NCBI GenBank assembly: GCA_947179485.1
Contig: OX359246.1
Span: forward strand, 50,261,632 to 50,325,631
Source: Allacma fusca
Taxonomy: Eukaryota > Arthropoda > Collembola > Symphypleona > Sminthuridae
DNA: 64,000 bases
Direction of reading: 5' to 3'
The number at the start of each line of letters is the position of its first letter. The stretch's first letter is position 1. The notes under the pieces are model-generated. The model was given only the letters and a program-made list of their open reading frames with translations, did not search any database and had not been told where the DNA came from. This document shows, one piece after another, positions 1 to 11,440 of this stretch. The position numbers and the translations under genes were made by a program.

Positions 1-230
1 GTCTTCTCTTAATATAAATGGGTAGTCACCGTTTGTTATTATGAATGTATCCCGTGACAATATTACAGCCCTTGCTTCTGTATAATGCTTTGGCATGCCA
101 GTAGCCCATTTAGTCTTTATGGTAATTTGTACTCGCGAATCTATAAAGCGCGTTTAGAAGAGAGGGAAGTTTTGAAATAATCGCTTCATCACGCGCGTTT
201 TATATTTTAGAGAATTAGAGATTGACTAGT
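1..230 (-). repeat. Dispersed repeat, copy 1 (unrecognised)
   Basis: This segment is clearly similar to 8828-9045, and its GTACTCGCGAAT/AAAGCGC core recurs near 63240-63310. On the minus strand a frame is open through about 50 codons and contains KHYTEARAVILSR, matched by KHYTVASAVILSR in the second copy. That suggests a shared coding origin. I do not recognise the family, and the left end lies outside the window. Confidence 0.5.
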
Positions 231-689
231 ACAGGAATTCATATTAGCGCAACACTTTTCACTTGCTATAGATACTTACTAAAGTCCATGGTTCCTACAA
301 ATCAATCCTTACTTCCTAATGATATTTTCTGGGGATATAAAGATCAAATGTATGGATGTTGTAGGCTTGTAATTAAAAAGTAGTGAGCTAAATGACTTCA
401 GCAATACAAATTCTGAGAATTTATCTGACGTTAAATATAAAAATTATTACAGTGAGTACTTTCAATTCCGTTTGCTTTTTCATAGTAAGAATCACATACT
501 TAGGTGTACAAAGTTCAGTCATTAAAATTCTCCTCTTATCAAATTCTTCAGTGCTGTAACCGAAAGCAGTTTTTCTCACTACCAGACTTAATTTAGTTCA
601 AATTTGATGATTTATGTCTCATGTTTATAATAATTATGATTAGCGCTTTTAAAAGAATATCTAAAATTGCGTTATATTGCGAGCTTCCA
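231..689. other. Unassigned AT-rich stretch
   Basis: No convincing reading frame, repeat unit or splice-flanked exon is visible here. Confidence 0.4.
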
Positions 690-830
690 GTAGGCCGCAA
701 GCAGTTGGTATATAGTCGAGAAGCACAGCGAGCTGAGCGAGCTGAAAAACTCTCCTCTGCGACAGAGTTTCAGCTTTCAGCCCGCTGTGCTTCTCGGCTT
801 GGTGTATATACCACCGACTTGCTTGGGGGT
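690..830. repeat. Long imperfect palindrome (foldback)
   Basis: Two arms of roughly 60 bp are inverted copies. GGTATATA..GAGAAGCACAGCG near 707-730 is answered by CGCTGTGCTTCTCG..TATATACC at 783-812, and the similarity extends outward to AAGCAGTT/GACTTGCTT. The short loop lies near 765. An open frame at 621-896 runs through it, but this is probably incidental. It may be a small foldback element; no flanking target duplication was recognised. Confidence 0.7.
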
Positions 831-1141
831 GTTTTTTTGAAAACGGCCACCCGTGAATGCAACTATTTTTTGAAACACATTTATTGCGCCCAGTAGATGA
901 AAAGTTTGTTTACAAAAATATCTACATCTTTTTTTTCGGTAAATCCGAATAGGAAGGTTAAAAAACCGAAAAAACCCGAAAACTTCAATAATTTATTTTA
1001 GCTATACCGATTTGAATATTAAAACTTGGGCTATCTCAAACACATTGTCTAACCATCTACTACACTCGTGATTTTTTTTGGTATCATTGAATCAAAATTT
1101 CGGATTTAAAAAAAAATCACATGGACCATTCCGGAATTTAT

Positions 1142-1259
1142 TTTGACTGCCGGCACACGCAAATCTGCACTTTTTAAAAACTCTAAACTCATGGGAAGCA
1201 AGAAGCTTACATTTTAAATTTTTTTAAAAGTGCTGATTTGAGTGTGCCGGCAGTCAAAT
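1142..1259. repeat. Second foldback, TTGACTGCCGGCACAC arms
   Basis: The left arm at 1142-1180 (TTTGACTGCCGGCACACGCA...GCACTTTT) is matched inversely by 1222-1259 (AAAAGTGCTG...GTGTGCCGGCAGTCAAA). About 40 bp separate the arms. It could form a hairpin of nearly 40 bp and looks like a miniature foldback element. Confidence 0.75.
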
Positions 1260-2000
1260 CGGGGGAAATCCGAAACGGGTAATTTATATACATACCTAGT
1301 TAAGGCCTTGTACACATATTACCATGCACGTATGGATTGTATGCGTATACATACAGCCAGCATGCAAGCATTGCTTGCTCGCTGTAGTAGACGAGGAGAG
1401 GAGATTCCTGCCAACGTAATACACGGGCAGCGCCTTCGCTGTAAACAGAAAGCCCTATCACACTCCATTCCTTGGGACCGTGCCGCAGCTCAACTAGTCC
1501 CAAATTCTTTTTTTAATAATTTGGGATTGGTTGGTAACAACCCGATAATATTTAGCCTCAATATTACCCACACTATTTAAAATTTCTGTATGTACATTAT
1601 ATGCGCATATTTCAAAAAAATGTTTCACTATGGGAATGGCTGTTTTGAAAAAAACACACCCTTGGCTATATAGTGAAATAATATAGTACATAGTGGCTTG
1701 CTATACAGTGAAATGAGTTGCGAAAGTTTGAATAATTGTAAAGCCAAGGCCGCGAAAGTTTAAATCAACGGACAGGAAGTGGTCAATAATAATAAAGGGT
1801 CAGTACTAGCAGAAAGCCTTGCTAAGCAGGGATAATTACTTATAGGTTCGGGATACTCTTAGGGGACGCTAGAATATGCATGAGTATAATTAGATTTAAA
1901 GACTTGAAATATTAGAATAATTCAAGCAAATTCAAATATTCTGCCCATGCCCCACGATCACGACTGGGAGTTAGTCCCGCTTTAATGTACAAATGTTAAT
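1260..2000. other. Unassigned stretch
   Basis: Short open frames on both strands around 1300-1690 are not supported by any recognisable motif. I see nothing definite in it. Confidence 0.4.
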
Positions 2001-2204
2001 TTATCCTTTGAAAATTTCCTTAAATACATTTGTTGTAAATATTTCATTTCTGCCAGCAAGTATTTTCACTTGATGTTCACTATCGACAATTTTGACTTTA
2101 ACTTTGTTTCCTGATGTAGCTCTTGAAAATGCAACATATAATTGTCCATGTGTAAAAACTGATTGAAAACCCATGTGAACCAATGGGTCACCTCTCCTTT
2201 CCAC
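2001..2204 (-). pseudogene. Helitron/PIF1-type helicase, C-terminal remnant
   Basis: The minus frame of about 67 codons contains FTHGQLYVAFSRATS followed by VKVKIVD and a tail ending TTNVFKEIFKG. These are the hallmarks of the last helicase motif and C-terminus of Helitron-encoded PIF1 helicases (family pattern HGQLYVALSR.TS...NVVYKEV). In an intact Helitron the RepHel protein unwinds DNA during rolling-circle transposition. Only the final 60 or so residues remain. The 5' side is replaced by tandem repeats, so this is a truncated copy. The Helitron 3' end (hairpin plus CTRR) was not located with confidence. Confidence 0.75.
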
Positions 2205-2310
2205 CCTTGGTAAAACCTATGGGTCACCTTTCCTTCCCACCCATGTTACAACCAATGGGTCACCTCTACTTTCCACACTTGTTTAAACCAATGGGTAAAC
2301 ACCACGTCTC
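2170..2310. repeat. About 50-bp tandem repeat, 3-4 units
   Basis: The motif ACCAATGGGTCACCTCTCCT recurs with spacing of about 50 bp (ATGGGTCACC near 2184, 2219 and 2255, then a degenerate ATGGGTAAAC), each followed by CTTTCCACCC-like sequence. It overlaps the 5' edge of the helicase remnant. Confidence 0.6.
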
Positions 2311-2589
2311 ATAGCAGTTTAAAAATGGGTAAATCCAAATAATATTAAAATTAAAGTCCAACAATATCCAAGGAAAAGTTCCCACAATACCTGAACAAAA
2401 TAAATCCTACTATATCCGGAGAAACATCCAGACAATTCCCAAAGAAAGTGTAAAAATATCCATAAATCCAGAGATGCCCATCCACATTTTCGTTACGTTA
2501 CGTTACACTATTACTATAGGTTTTAATTATCATTACATTACTAAATGGAAGATTTTTTTCATTTTCCCTGCTGGTCATGATGTCCCTGT

Positions 2590-2920
2590 TCGAGGAAAAT
2601 TTAAAACTCCCTGTTGACAAAATAATTGTCGTAATACACCCGAACAAATTCAAAAATCCCTGCTGAAAAAAAGGTCAACAAATTTGAAAATCCCTGCTGA
2701 CAAAAAATCAGTTTCGTAAATCACCGTAACAATTTCGAAAATCCCTGTTGACAAAAATCATTTTCAGTAAAACGCCTCAACAATTTCAAAAATCCCTGCT
2801 GACAAAAATTGTTTTCCATAAAACACCTCAGCAATTTCGAAAATCCCTGCAAAAAAAAGGGCAACCGATTTGAAAATCCGTTTGCAATTCCGTTTGAAAA
2901 TTTCCCTGCTGAAAAATTTT
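2590..2920. repeat. About 50-bp tandem repeat, about 7 units
   Basis: A unit containing TTCGAAAATCCCTGCTGACA followed by an A-rich run and GTAAAACACCTCAACA recurs roughly every 35-53 bp (near 2606, 2650, 2684, 2737, 2787, 2837 and 2898). Units differ by substitutions and small indels. The open frames crossing it on both strands are products of the repeat and not genes. Confidence 0.7.
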
Positions 2921-3388
2921 TTTCCCTGGGAAGATTCTTCCCGTCTTCCCACATAAATCCGACCCCTGAGTGTGTATCTCAAAGTTATCGCAACGAAAGG
3001 ATACATCATGAATTTTTTCCGCACCGTGACATTAATATTTCGGGTTTTTTAAGAAAATTACAACATAAATTTGTGTACCTTTCGATTTTTTTTCTCTACG
3101 AGCCCACTCTAATGTGCACAATTTTAAAAGCTGAAATGACAAGGCTGCAATTGTACTCCAATTTGAAATTAAAAAATGTTGCACATTACAGTGGACTCAC
3201 CTTCAAAATTGAGAAAAACCGAAACGTAATTTATATACATACATAAATAAGGGTCCATGCAAGTGTGCTTGTACGTACACACTCAGGATTGTCAAGTGGA
3301 GGTGAGAGGCGCGCTGTCACGCAGCGTAACGAGTATGTAGCCCTTACATGTACACAAATAACCGCATGGCGCAGCAACCCGTTCGTTC
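2921..3388. other. Unassigned stretch
   Basis: Between the tandem repeat and the LINE insertion no gene or repeat structure is evident. An open frame to 3246 continues out of the repeat without recognisable motifs. Confidence 0.35.
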
Positions 3389-3405
3389 TTCCCTCACGAC
3401 ATATA

Positions 3406-3702
3406 ATAATAATAATCTTTATTCAGGTCGATCATTTGGCCTAGGCCCTTACAACCTTATTAGCAATTCGTATTAAGTGTTATGTTAAATAAATTGATTA
3501 AAAGCTATTCTTAAAATATTAAAATAAATCCTTCACTTTTCACTCGCAGTCAGTCATAAGATCCAGGTAAAATTGTCTAGTTTTGATTGCGTAGCACCAA
3601 AATATGTATATGTTTACGTATTCTTGTTTGGTCAATTTGTCTTTAAACATTTCGCTGATAAAATTGTCTCTATAGCACTGTACTGAACTATGTTTCAGCA
3701 GG
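3406..3702 (-). mobile_element. 5'-truncated LINE fragment with 17-bp target duplication
   Basis: The insertion is bracketed by exact copies of TTCCCTCACGACATATA (3389-3405 and 3703-3719). Read on the minus strand it encodes a short reverse-transcriptase-type C-terminal tail (DKLTKQEYVNIYMFWCYAI). It then carries an untranslated region with AATAAA and ends in (ATT)n. A long target duplication, 5' truncation and a 3' simple tail are classic results of target-primed reverse transcription. Confidence 0.8.
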
Positions 3703-3719
3703 TTCCCTCACGACATATA

Positions 3720-4546
3720 GTCCCATTTATTTTTTGTTATACTGTTTAAATGGCTGGTCCTACACCAATCAAAATTGGTATGAGGGTTGACCACGGTATT
3801 TAAACAGCATTTTACATGTATGTACATTGAAGGTAAAAAAATCAACCTTGCACTGACCGCTTTGAGAAAAACAAACTATTGTTGCTTCGTCAGAAGCATG
3901 CTTGCGATTGAAAAATTCCGTTCACTCCGTACCTACACTAGTTGGGCAAATTGTGAGATAATTACACGCAGCTGGAGTAAGCACTTATGTTTCTTATGTG
4001 GAAAAAATCCCGTCCCGACCACCGTACCGTATCAGCACCGATAACAGATTGAAATATTTAATCCAAAATTTTAAGTATAAGTTCACATTCTGTATATTCA
4101 TTGGTTTATACTCAAGTACACATTACACGTAAACAAAAAAAATATTTCACACTTTCCACACACTAATCTAATCTACAATAATTATCAGGTGCTCTAATCA
4201 ACTTTTTTTACACGCTGGAATCCTCGTTTTTCGACCCAGCCATGCTTTTAAACAATACATTGGTACAAGTAACACGTTAGACCTGGTTTCGTGATTGATT
4301 TCCTGACTTTCGACGTCCAATATTCTTTCGTTGGGTCTTGGGTTTCCATGACAAAGTAGAATTTCCTTCATCTTAATTAAAATCCTAATTTATGAGCCAT
4401 GCAAAAAAATACTAGACAAGAAGTAAAGAAGAGTTCACATGGGATAGTGCAAATCTGTGCTGAATGCAAAGCTCACATTGTTAAAAAGTAATTAGAACCA
4501 TGTACATTCTGGTTTCGCATTTTCTGCTACACATTTTCCCGCCAGG
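3720..4546. other. Unassigned stretch
   Basis: One open frame (3787-4044, plus) has no recognisable motif. No structured repeat is seen. Confidence 0.35.
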
Positions 4547-4749
4547 CTATGGTACGTGTTTGGGACTATCGGTACGAACACTTCGGTTTCGGGAAATATA
4601 GCTTGTCATACCTTTCCCGATCAGTACTACATTACCGGTTTCATTTTGGTACCGAAACCCATAACGAATACTCTCCGATTTTATCGGATCAGATTCAGTT
4701 TTCCCGTTTCCGTTCCGGTAGTGCAAACGGGACATTTTCGTGGTACCGG
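4547..4749. repeat. Left piece of an older GGTATCGG-word element
   Basis: The words CGGTACGAA, GGTTTCGGG, TCCCGATC and GGTACCG recur in both orientations. Similar text (GGTATCGTCCCGTTCCGAT, then ACCGATTCCGTCGGTATTCC) resumes at 6056-6080 and 6767-6800. This implies one older repeat split by the two younger insertions at 4750-6055 and 6081-6766. Confidence 0.55.
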
Positions 4750-6055
4750 CAGTGCTCGGCACGGGTACGAAAAATCGGTACCCGTACCCGTATCCGTACC
4801 CGAAGTGCGGGTATTTCAATAACTGGTATCTATACCCGTACCCATACCCGAGTATCCGGGTACAAATTTTTCGTACCCGTACCCGCAATGTAATCTCAAC
4901 CCATGTACCTATACCCGTATTGTACCCTAACCCGAAAATACGCGAAAATTGTACCCATACTCGGGTATCTCAGTGTCGTACCCGTACTCGTACCCGGGTA
5001 CTTTATCCATATTTGTTTTAATGTAATAGTAATAGTACGGTATATGTAATAATGTATGACACCTGAGTGGGTAATTTTGACTAGCTAGAGAGGTATTTGA
5101 CATTGTATATTTTTATTGAAGAGTAGAAAACTATAAGCGTTTTTGATTAGAAGTAAAACTATCCCCATTTGATTGTTTATGGGCTGATGGGCGAAGTATT
5201 TAATAGCACCCAGTCCATATGTACATGCATTTTTGGCTTGGGACTTGGCTACTCGATTTTTCACTTTTTGATTTATTCTGACCTTTTACATTAATTTTCT
5301 CATCTCAGTAGTTCTGTGTACAAGTAACTCATTAATATCTTGTTACAAATATCCGCCTTTTCCTAATCAACTACCAATTACAAAATATATCTTGCCATCC
5401 AACTCATCGGAACTCTAATTTTTAAATTGTATTCATTGTGGCTAATGAAGTATCATGTGCACACGTGTCAATCAGACTATTTATGCAATTAGTGACAAAA
5501 TACTACATTATGAAGACGTTTTGTATAAAATTTCGTTGAATCCTATTCTCCACTTCTATTTTGATATTATTCCTCGTCTGTTTATTAATTATTCTTCCTA
5601 AAACATGTTTTCATAAAAATATATATTATAGATATATATTTTAGCAACACAGTCTGAAATACAGTTATTGCATGTTTTAAGGTTAAAAGTGTATTAACAA
5701 TAAGCTATATGTATTCCGACAAAAATACCGACAGAATTTTCCAACGGAAGTTCCATTATTTTCATAAAATTCATTAAAATGTCTCAAATCTCAACATATC
5801 CAAATACTCGGGTACAATGGTCGCGGGTACGGGTAAATGACACCATTATACCCGTACCCGGTGGGTATATACCCATTTTGAAATCCTTGTACCCGTACCC
5901 ATACCCGTACCCGTACCCGAGATTTTGAGCCGACCAAAGTGTACCCGGGTAGTACCCGGAATTGTTCGGGTACACAAAATCCGTACCCGGGTAGTACCCA
6001 TACCCGTACCCATACCCGTTTACCCGAGTATTACCCATACCCGTGCCGAGCACTG
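4750..6055. mobile_element. Non-autonomous hAT element built of TACCCG words
   Basis: Ends are CAGTGCTCGGCACGGGTAC and its inverse GTGCCGAGCACTG, with an exact 8-bp duplication GGTACCGG at 4742-4749 and 6056-6063. CAGTG-type ends and an 8-bp duplication are hAT hallmarks. Both arms consist of TACCCG/CGGGTA repeated in many variants. The centre (about 5020-5790) is unrelated AT-rich DNA with no transposase. Open frames on both strands in the arms are repeat artefacts. Confidence 0.88.
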
Positions 6056-6080
6056 GGTACCGGTATCGTCCCGTTCCGAT

Positions 6081-6766
6081 TAGTGCATCGCATGGGTTCA
6101 GGTCGCACCCGGGTATTTGGGTTCAGGTCCAGGTTCAGGTTCAGTATGGGTGCAAGTATTTTATACCCAAAAATTTTGGGTCCTTTCTGGGTACAATATT
6201 TTTTACTCGTGAAATTGGGTACAGGTTCAGGTTCAGGACCAGGTACAGAGAAAAACCTGTTTTGATTTTACCTGTCAGGACCAGGTGTAACACATGAAAA
6301 ACCTGAACCTGATCACAAAAGACCTGAAATGTTTGGGTTCATTAATTGAATCTTAAAGGCCGGAGAATTTCAAGCTTCCAAGATGATTTCCATCGCAAAA
6401 ACAATGGCAGGGTGTCCCAGGAACCAGAGAACTTCTATTCTTATTCATTTTAAATATATTTTGTAATATTTCTACTTTTAATACAAGATAAAATTTTAAA
6501 AAAGTTCGGATTCTCAAGTACCCAAACATGTTCAGGTCCGGTTCAAAATACCCGGGTTCAGGTAGTCTTTTGGGTACTTTTTCAGGTTCAGGTACTAATC
6601 AGGTGCGGGTACTACAAAAATGCAATTGGGTCAGGTTCAGGATCGAAATATTTTAACCTGTTAAATGGGTACATTTTCAGGTACAGGTTCACACTTTTGA
6701 GGTACCCAAAGTTTGGGTCCAGGTTCAGGTTCAGGTTCGACTGTTTTGAACCCATGCGATGCACTA
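6081..6766. mobile_element. Non-autonomous hAT element built of GGTTCAGGT words, copy 1
   Basis: The terminal inverted repeat TAGTGCATCGCATGGGTTCA is mirrored at the right end, and the 8-bp duplication GTTCCGAT flanks it (6073-6080, 6767-6774). The arms are tandem variants of GGTTCAGGT. A unique core (about 6350-6430, including ATTTCAAGCTTCCAAGATG) is shared in inverse orientation with the copy at 8233-8819. Confidence 0.9.
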
Positions 6767-6799
6767 GTTCCGATACCGATTCCGTCGGTATTCCAGATC

Positions 6800-7497
6800 C
6801 GATAAGAAACTCTAGTAAGCACCCTCGTTTTGTCAATGGGCCGGATTCTTGGAAGTCCTTCAACTCGTCATAAAGTGATGAAGAGCAAGATTTTTACATT
6901 ACTGGGGGGATGCTGTGGAAATTAGTGTAGATACCAGGGCTGGTCATTCGAATCGGAATTAGAATTGGAATCGGTATTTCATTCCTATTTTGTGGTATTT
7001 TATCGGAATTGGTATTTTTAAATATATTTTTTCAAGTATTTAAATCTATATTGAATCGAAAAGAAATATCTGAATTAGAATTAGTATTCAAAATATATTT
7101 GAATACTGTATCCAATGCTTAGATATACAAAAAATCCGTGACATTTTGAAGCTTATCTCGTAAATTCTAACATCAAAGGAAGTTTTCAGTCAGCCATTAC
7201 ATAACTTTTTTAAATTACTTATTGGAATACAAAATTTAGGATTACGTTTGACTCCATAAAATGACGCAGAGCAACGATACTAATTTTTTTCTGGAAATGA
7301 ATTTGCTACAATCTGTTAGCACTGAACTCATTTGTCAGTAATTTTCTCAATTGATAAAAAGGGGTCTAATTTTGTCAGGGGAAAAAGCATGCAGCTCACG
7401 TTTTTAGTACTAGAGTATCCCTGAAAAACAAAGTGAATCAACAAGTTATATACGGCTATGGTACTTATGTAGATTAAGCAGTTATGCCTTTATAAAA
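6800..7497. other. Mostly unassigned; GAATCGGAATTGG words at 6935-7110
   Basis: CAGGGCTGGTCATTCGAATC near 6939 looks like a hAT-type end and is followed by GAATTGGAATCGG words. This may be another word-repeat element, but no right end was found before the assembly gap. Confidence 0.35.
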
Positions 7498-7697
7498 NNN
7501 NNNNNNNNNNNNNNNNNNNNNNNNNNNNNNNNNNNNNNNNNNNNNNNNNNNNNNNNNNNNNNNNNNNNNNNNNNNNNNNNNNNNNNNNNNNNNNNNNNNN
7601 NNNNNNNNNNNNNNNNNNNNNNNNNNNNNNNNNNNNNNNNNNNNNNNNNNNNNNNNNNNNNNNNNNNNNNNNNNNNNNNNNNNNNNNNNNNNNNNNN
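7498..7697. other. Assembly gap (200 N)
   Basis: Exactly 200 undetermined bases, the usual placeholder for a scaffold gap of unknown size. Confidence 0.99.
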
Positions 7698-8232
7698 CAC
7701 ACACTGGAAGGTTCTTCTGACATAGATACGCGGACTTTGCTCACCTTGGAATTACAATTTCGATACCAAACCGACTGGGGACTTACAACAAACAAATTAT
7801 CACGTGAACTTCATTGATAATTCCGTAATTTTAGAAGATGGGACAATCATAGACAGGACTATGTTATACAAGATAATAGACTTCAGCGTTAACTATTGTT
7901 TTCCCAACTAACATGTACTATATTGGAGCTCAGTGGAGCTGAAAGGATGAGAGTGAAACTACTCCCAACTACTTCATTAATTATTTCATTAGGACTAATA
8001 CGAGAGATTTTAAGTCAGATTTTATAAAAAATTCGGTTCATAAAATTGATATTTAGTTACAATAAAGTGACTGAAATGAATGAAATATCTTGCATTTGCA
8101 TTGTTTACATAGTAAGCATACTTGGGGGTTCTCTTGTATATTACTTGAGTGACGTCACAGCTATGAGCAGCCGATCCCAGCACTCATCGAGACAACCTTC
8201 TGTATTAAAGTAGCCTTGACTTTAATAGGAAC
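7698..8232. other. Unassigned stretch
   Basis: No recognisable gene. A single CRE-like palindrome GTGACGTCAC lies near 8150. Confidence 0.35.
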
Positions 8233-8819
8233 TCGTACATCGCATGGGTTCAAAACAGTCGAACATGTACCTGGACCTGGACCCAAACTTTGGGTACCTC
8301 AAAAGCGTGAACCTGTACCTGACCAGTACCTGAACCCGAAAAAGTACCCAAAAGACGACCTGAACATGTTTTGGGTACTTGAGAATCAGAACTTTTTTAT
8401 TATCTTATGTTGTGTTAAAAGTACAATTGGGTATTTGCAGTACAAAATATATTTAAATTGAATAAGAATACCTGTTCACTGGTTTCTGGGACACCCTGCC
8501 ATTGCTTTTGCGATGGAAATCATCTTGGAAGCTTGAAATTCTCCGGCCTTTAACTTTCAATCAATGAACTTAAACATTTCAGGTCTTTTGCGATCAGGTT
8601 CAGGTCTTTCATTTGTTACACCTGGTCCTGACAGGTAAAATCAAAACGGGGTTTTTTCTGTACCTTAACCTGAACCCTTACCCAATTTCACGGGTATAAA
8701 ATACTGTACCCAGAAAGGACACAAAATTATTGGGTTCAAAATACATGCACCCATACTGAACCTGAACCTGGACCTGAACCCAAATACCCGGGTGCGACCT
8801 GAACCCATGCGATGCACTA
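8233..8819. mobile_element. Non-autonomous hAT element of GGTTCAGGT words, copy 2
   Basis: The ends TCGTACATCGCATGGGTTCA (two mismatches to copy 1) and TGAACCCATGCGATGCACTA are flanked by the 8-bp duplication ATAGGAAC (8225-8232, 8820-8827). The internal segment at about 8488-8560 is the inverse of 6350-6430. Same family as 6081-6766, in opposite orientation. Confidence 0.9.
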
Positions 8820-8827
8820 ATAGGAAC

Positions 8828-9045
8828 CTGTCTTCTCTTTAATATAAATGGGTAATCACTGATAATGTTGTTATAAATGTAGCCCGTGACAATATCACCG
8901 CACTTGCAACTGTATAATGCTTTGGAATACCAGCAAGCCATTTAGCCTGTATGGTAATTTGTACTCGCGAACCTATAAAGCGCGTGTAGGAGAGAGAAGT
9001 TTTAAAATATTCACTTCATCACACGCATTTTATATTTTAGAGGTT
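8828..9045 (-). repeat. Dispersed repeat, copy 2
   Basis: Matches 1-230 over its length with scattered substitutions (TATAAATGGGTAATCAC, CCCGTGACAATATCAC, TAATTTGTACTCGCGAA, TTTTATATTTTAGAG). The hAT copy at 8233-8819 lies immediately beside it. Function unknown. Confidence 0.55.
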
Positions 9046-9223
9046 CACTAATCAGACTTGCTAAGATTTTGAAATTTTACTACACTGTCCCTCAATGACT
9101 TTTATGGGGGGATAATATTCCCGTGTACCCTGGTTGGTACTATGCATCACATTCAGTGCATTTTGCCGTACTAATTATTAAAATGCTGAAGCTGCTGTAC
9201 TACAGTTTGTCCATTTCTTTACA

Positions 9224-9540
9224 GCGTAAACGATCCAACAGTTCTGATGAAAAATATGACACTAGATCGGATGTGAGCATAGTGTATGGCTTGATTCTTG
9301 AGCAGCAAATGAAGAATGTGAATCTTAACATTATATTTGAAGTAAAACTTTTTTTAAACGATTTTGCTATTTATATGAAAATATATAATTATAAATATAT
9401 AACATTAACATCTGAATTGTTTTCTATCCCAATGTTTTACAGGGTTTCAGGTCACAAGTTGAGGTCAGTGAATTTTCCAGTGTCTCAAGACCCAAGAAAA
9501 GAAATTCGACTTCGAACAATAAACGAAAAGTAGAATTTTT
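9224..9540 (+). CDS. Possible two small exons of an unrecognised gene
   Basis: CATTTCTTTACAG before 9224 and CAATGTTTTACAG before 9443 look like 3' splice sites. After each, open sequence rich in Arg, Lys and Ser follows, the second including KKRNSTSNNKRK, which resembles a nuclear localisation signal. The donor between them (near 9315) is weak and no upstream start was identified. The call rests on splice-like context only. Confidence 0.25.
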
Positions 9541-9565
9541 GTAAGCAACAATTATTTGGTAGCAT

Positions 9566-9844
9566 TTATTTATGTACTTTGATGACCCTTCTACTGTAGC
9601 TAAACGAATTAATTTTGGTTGTAATTAGCATTCGCTTCCGCCAAACCATAGCAGAACTACAACACTTGGGATTTATTAGGCATTCCACGTCGACAGTGCA
9701 TTCAGACGAGGTAACAAGATTACATTTTGGATTATAACATGTAGTTTTGTAAACTACCGGTTTGCACTTCCAAGGACTCATTTCAATAATGTTGTTCCAC
9801 TTATCTTTCGGACCATCTGTTTGCGAATTCGATGTTTGAGACAA
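9566..9844 (-). CDS. Cysteine-rich open frame, unrecognised
   Basis: An ATG-initiated minus frame of 92 codons with a cluster of cysteines (KPVVYKTTCYNPKC, SSECTVDVEC, NPKCC). The pattern resembles a small disulfide-rich or zinc-binding domain but matches no family I can name. There is no obvious signal peptide. It could be chance or an exon fragment. Confidence 0.25.
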   Translation of the reverse strand: MSQTSNSQTDGPKDKWNNIIEMSPWKCKPVVYKTTCYNPKCNLVTSSECTVDVECLINPKCCSSAMVWRKRMLITTKINSFSYSRRVIKVHK

Positions 9845-10595
9845 TACATTAAAAGTACGCTGAATTAAGATGATAAATACTCGTTTGTATCATTAATTTG
9901 AATTATTTGCAACCAGATTTACTGTTACACTTTGTCGTCTAAAGGATGTTTGACAATTAAAGCTGCCAGATGCCTATTTTTGTTGTAGACTAACTACTAT
10001 TTAGAAAGGCAGTTTACTAAAAATCATGGGATCTACTAAGTCTACCATTCGATTAAAAAAACTTCTAAACTCTACTTTTTTACACTTGCCTAAAATAATT
10101 GTAAAATTATTCTGTTCTAGGAAATGTGAGCACGATCAAGCGACACTTATCCGACATTTTAGAACTTGGTACCTGTAAATTGTCGAATCATTAACGTCTT
10201 TCCATGTAAAAGTAGGTCTATCATTTGAACTCAAATTCTGTTCATTGTTTCATTTCTGCAGCATACACAAAATATGAGGACAGAACCTAATCAGATTTCC
10301 TTTCCAAACTGGTCATGTTTTAAATTCTTTCGGTTTACCCGAGGTAAAAGTTGAAATACCTCAGAACTTTATTTGTGTAGGATCATTGGTAGAAGCGATA
10401 GTCGGTACAGGTTTTAGTGCCGTGGATGCGGCTGAATTCACCAAGGGAGCGTTCATATATTATGTCATTCAAATTTTGAGAATTTCTACCCCCCCTCCCT
10501 AAATCACATTCAATCAAACTTGCTCCTAAACCCAGCTCCATCATAACGTCATTTGTTGCTGAAGCCATCTTAGGTATGGTGGTAACGTATTTGAG
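9845..10595. other. Unassigned stretch
   Basis: An ATG-started minus frame at 10383-10568 (61 codons) has no recognisable motif. Otherwise AT-rich, with nothing definite. Confidence 0.35.
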
Positions 10596-10603
10596 GTCGC
10601 GGT

Positions 10604-11089
10604 TAGGGATGCCAATGGTCTGGTCTGATCCAGATTTTATGAAACTGGTCTGATCCAGATTTTATGAAACTGGTCTGTTCCAAAGCACAGACCAGACCAT
10701 TGGTCTGGTCCAGTTTTTCGGACCAGACCAGTGGTCTGATCCAGTCATTCGGACCAGACCAAAGACCATGGTCCGGACCATGGTCCAGAAAACCATTCAG
10801 AGCAATTGAATAATCACATTTTATCCAGTCAAATTTTTTTTATCCTCAGAAATGACATTTTTAATTTGTTCCACAGGATTTCGTTAACTCATAAATTTAT
10901 ATTTTGCGTACTTTTGGGACCATGGTGCTGTGGTCTGGTCTGGTCTGGTCCTGAAGCTGGACCAATTGTATCTGGTCTGGTCCAAGTGTTAGACCAGACC
11001 GAACCAGACCATACAAGTCTAGGACCAGACCGGACCAGACCAATAACGGACCATTATTAATGGTCCGGACCAGACCATTGGCATCTCTA
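10604..11089. mobile_element. Non-autonomous hAT element built of GGTCTGGTCC words
   Basis: Left end TAGGGATGCCAATGGTCTGG and right end CCAGACCATTGGCATCTCTA are inverse with one or two mismatches. The 8-bp duplication GTCGCGGT is exact (10596-10603, 11090-11097). The arms are runs of GGTCTGGTCC/GGACCAGACC, with a short AT-rich core at 10800-10915. A truncated relative lies at 44092-44177. Confidence 0.92.
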
Positions 11090-11097
11090 GTCGCGGT

Positions 11098-11440
11098 TAT
11101 CATATTGATTGAAGATTTCTGCGCGATATTTATTTATAGTTTCATACTTTCCTCTACCTGAGCCAGAAGAGTATTAATTTGATTGCGAATGCAAGGGTGA
11201 CATTGGTACTATTATCTGCTGAAGAAAACTACTCAATCAGTTTTCCAAAATTTTGACAAAGCTAGTTGATTCTCACTTCCAGCAAGAAATTGTTGCTGAC
11301 ATCATGTTTTCATCAGCCCCAATTCCCCCTCATTATTTTCTGGCAAATATTTTCAGCCCCCACCGTACCAAGCACATGACGTAATTTTTGAATTCCCTCA
11401 AAAAACCAATTGTATGTTCTAAGTTCTAAGAACGATAATA
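11098..11440. other. Unassigned stretch
   Basis: No gene or repeat recognised. Confidence 0.35.

Noticed and set aside
4547-6297. Several 80-114 codon frames on both strands
   Set aside because: They follow the TACCCG word repeats (Tyr-Pro or Arg-Thr runs) and end where the repeats end.
7474-7795. Minus frames of unknown residues
   Set aside because: They read through the 200-N assembly gap.
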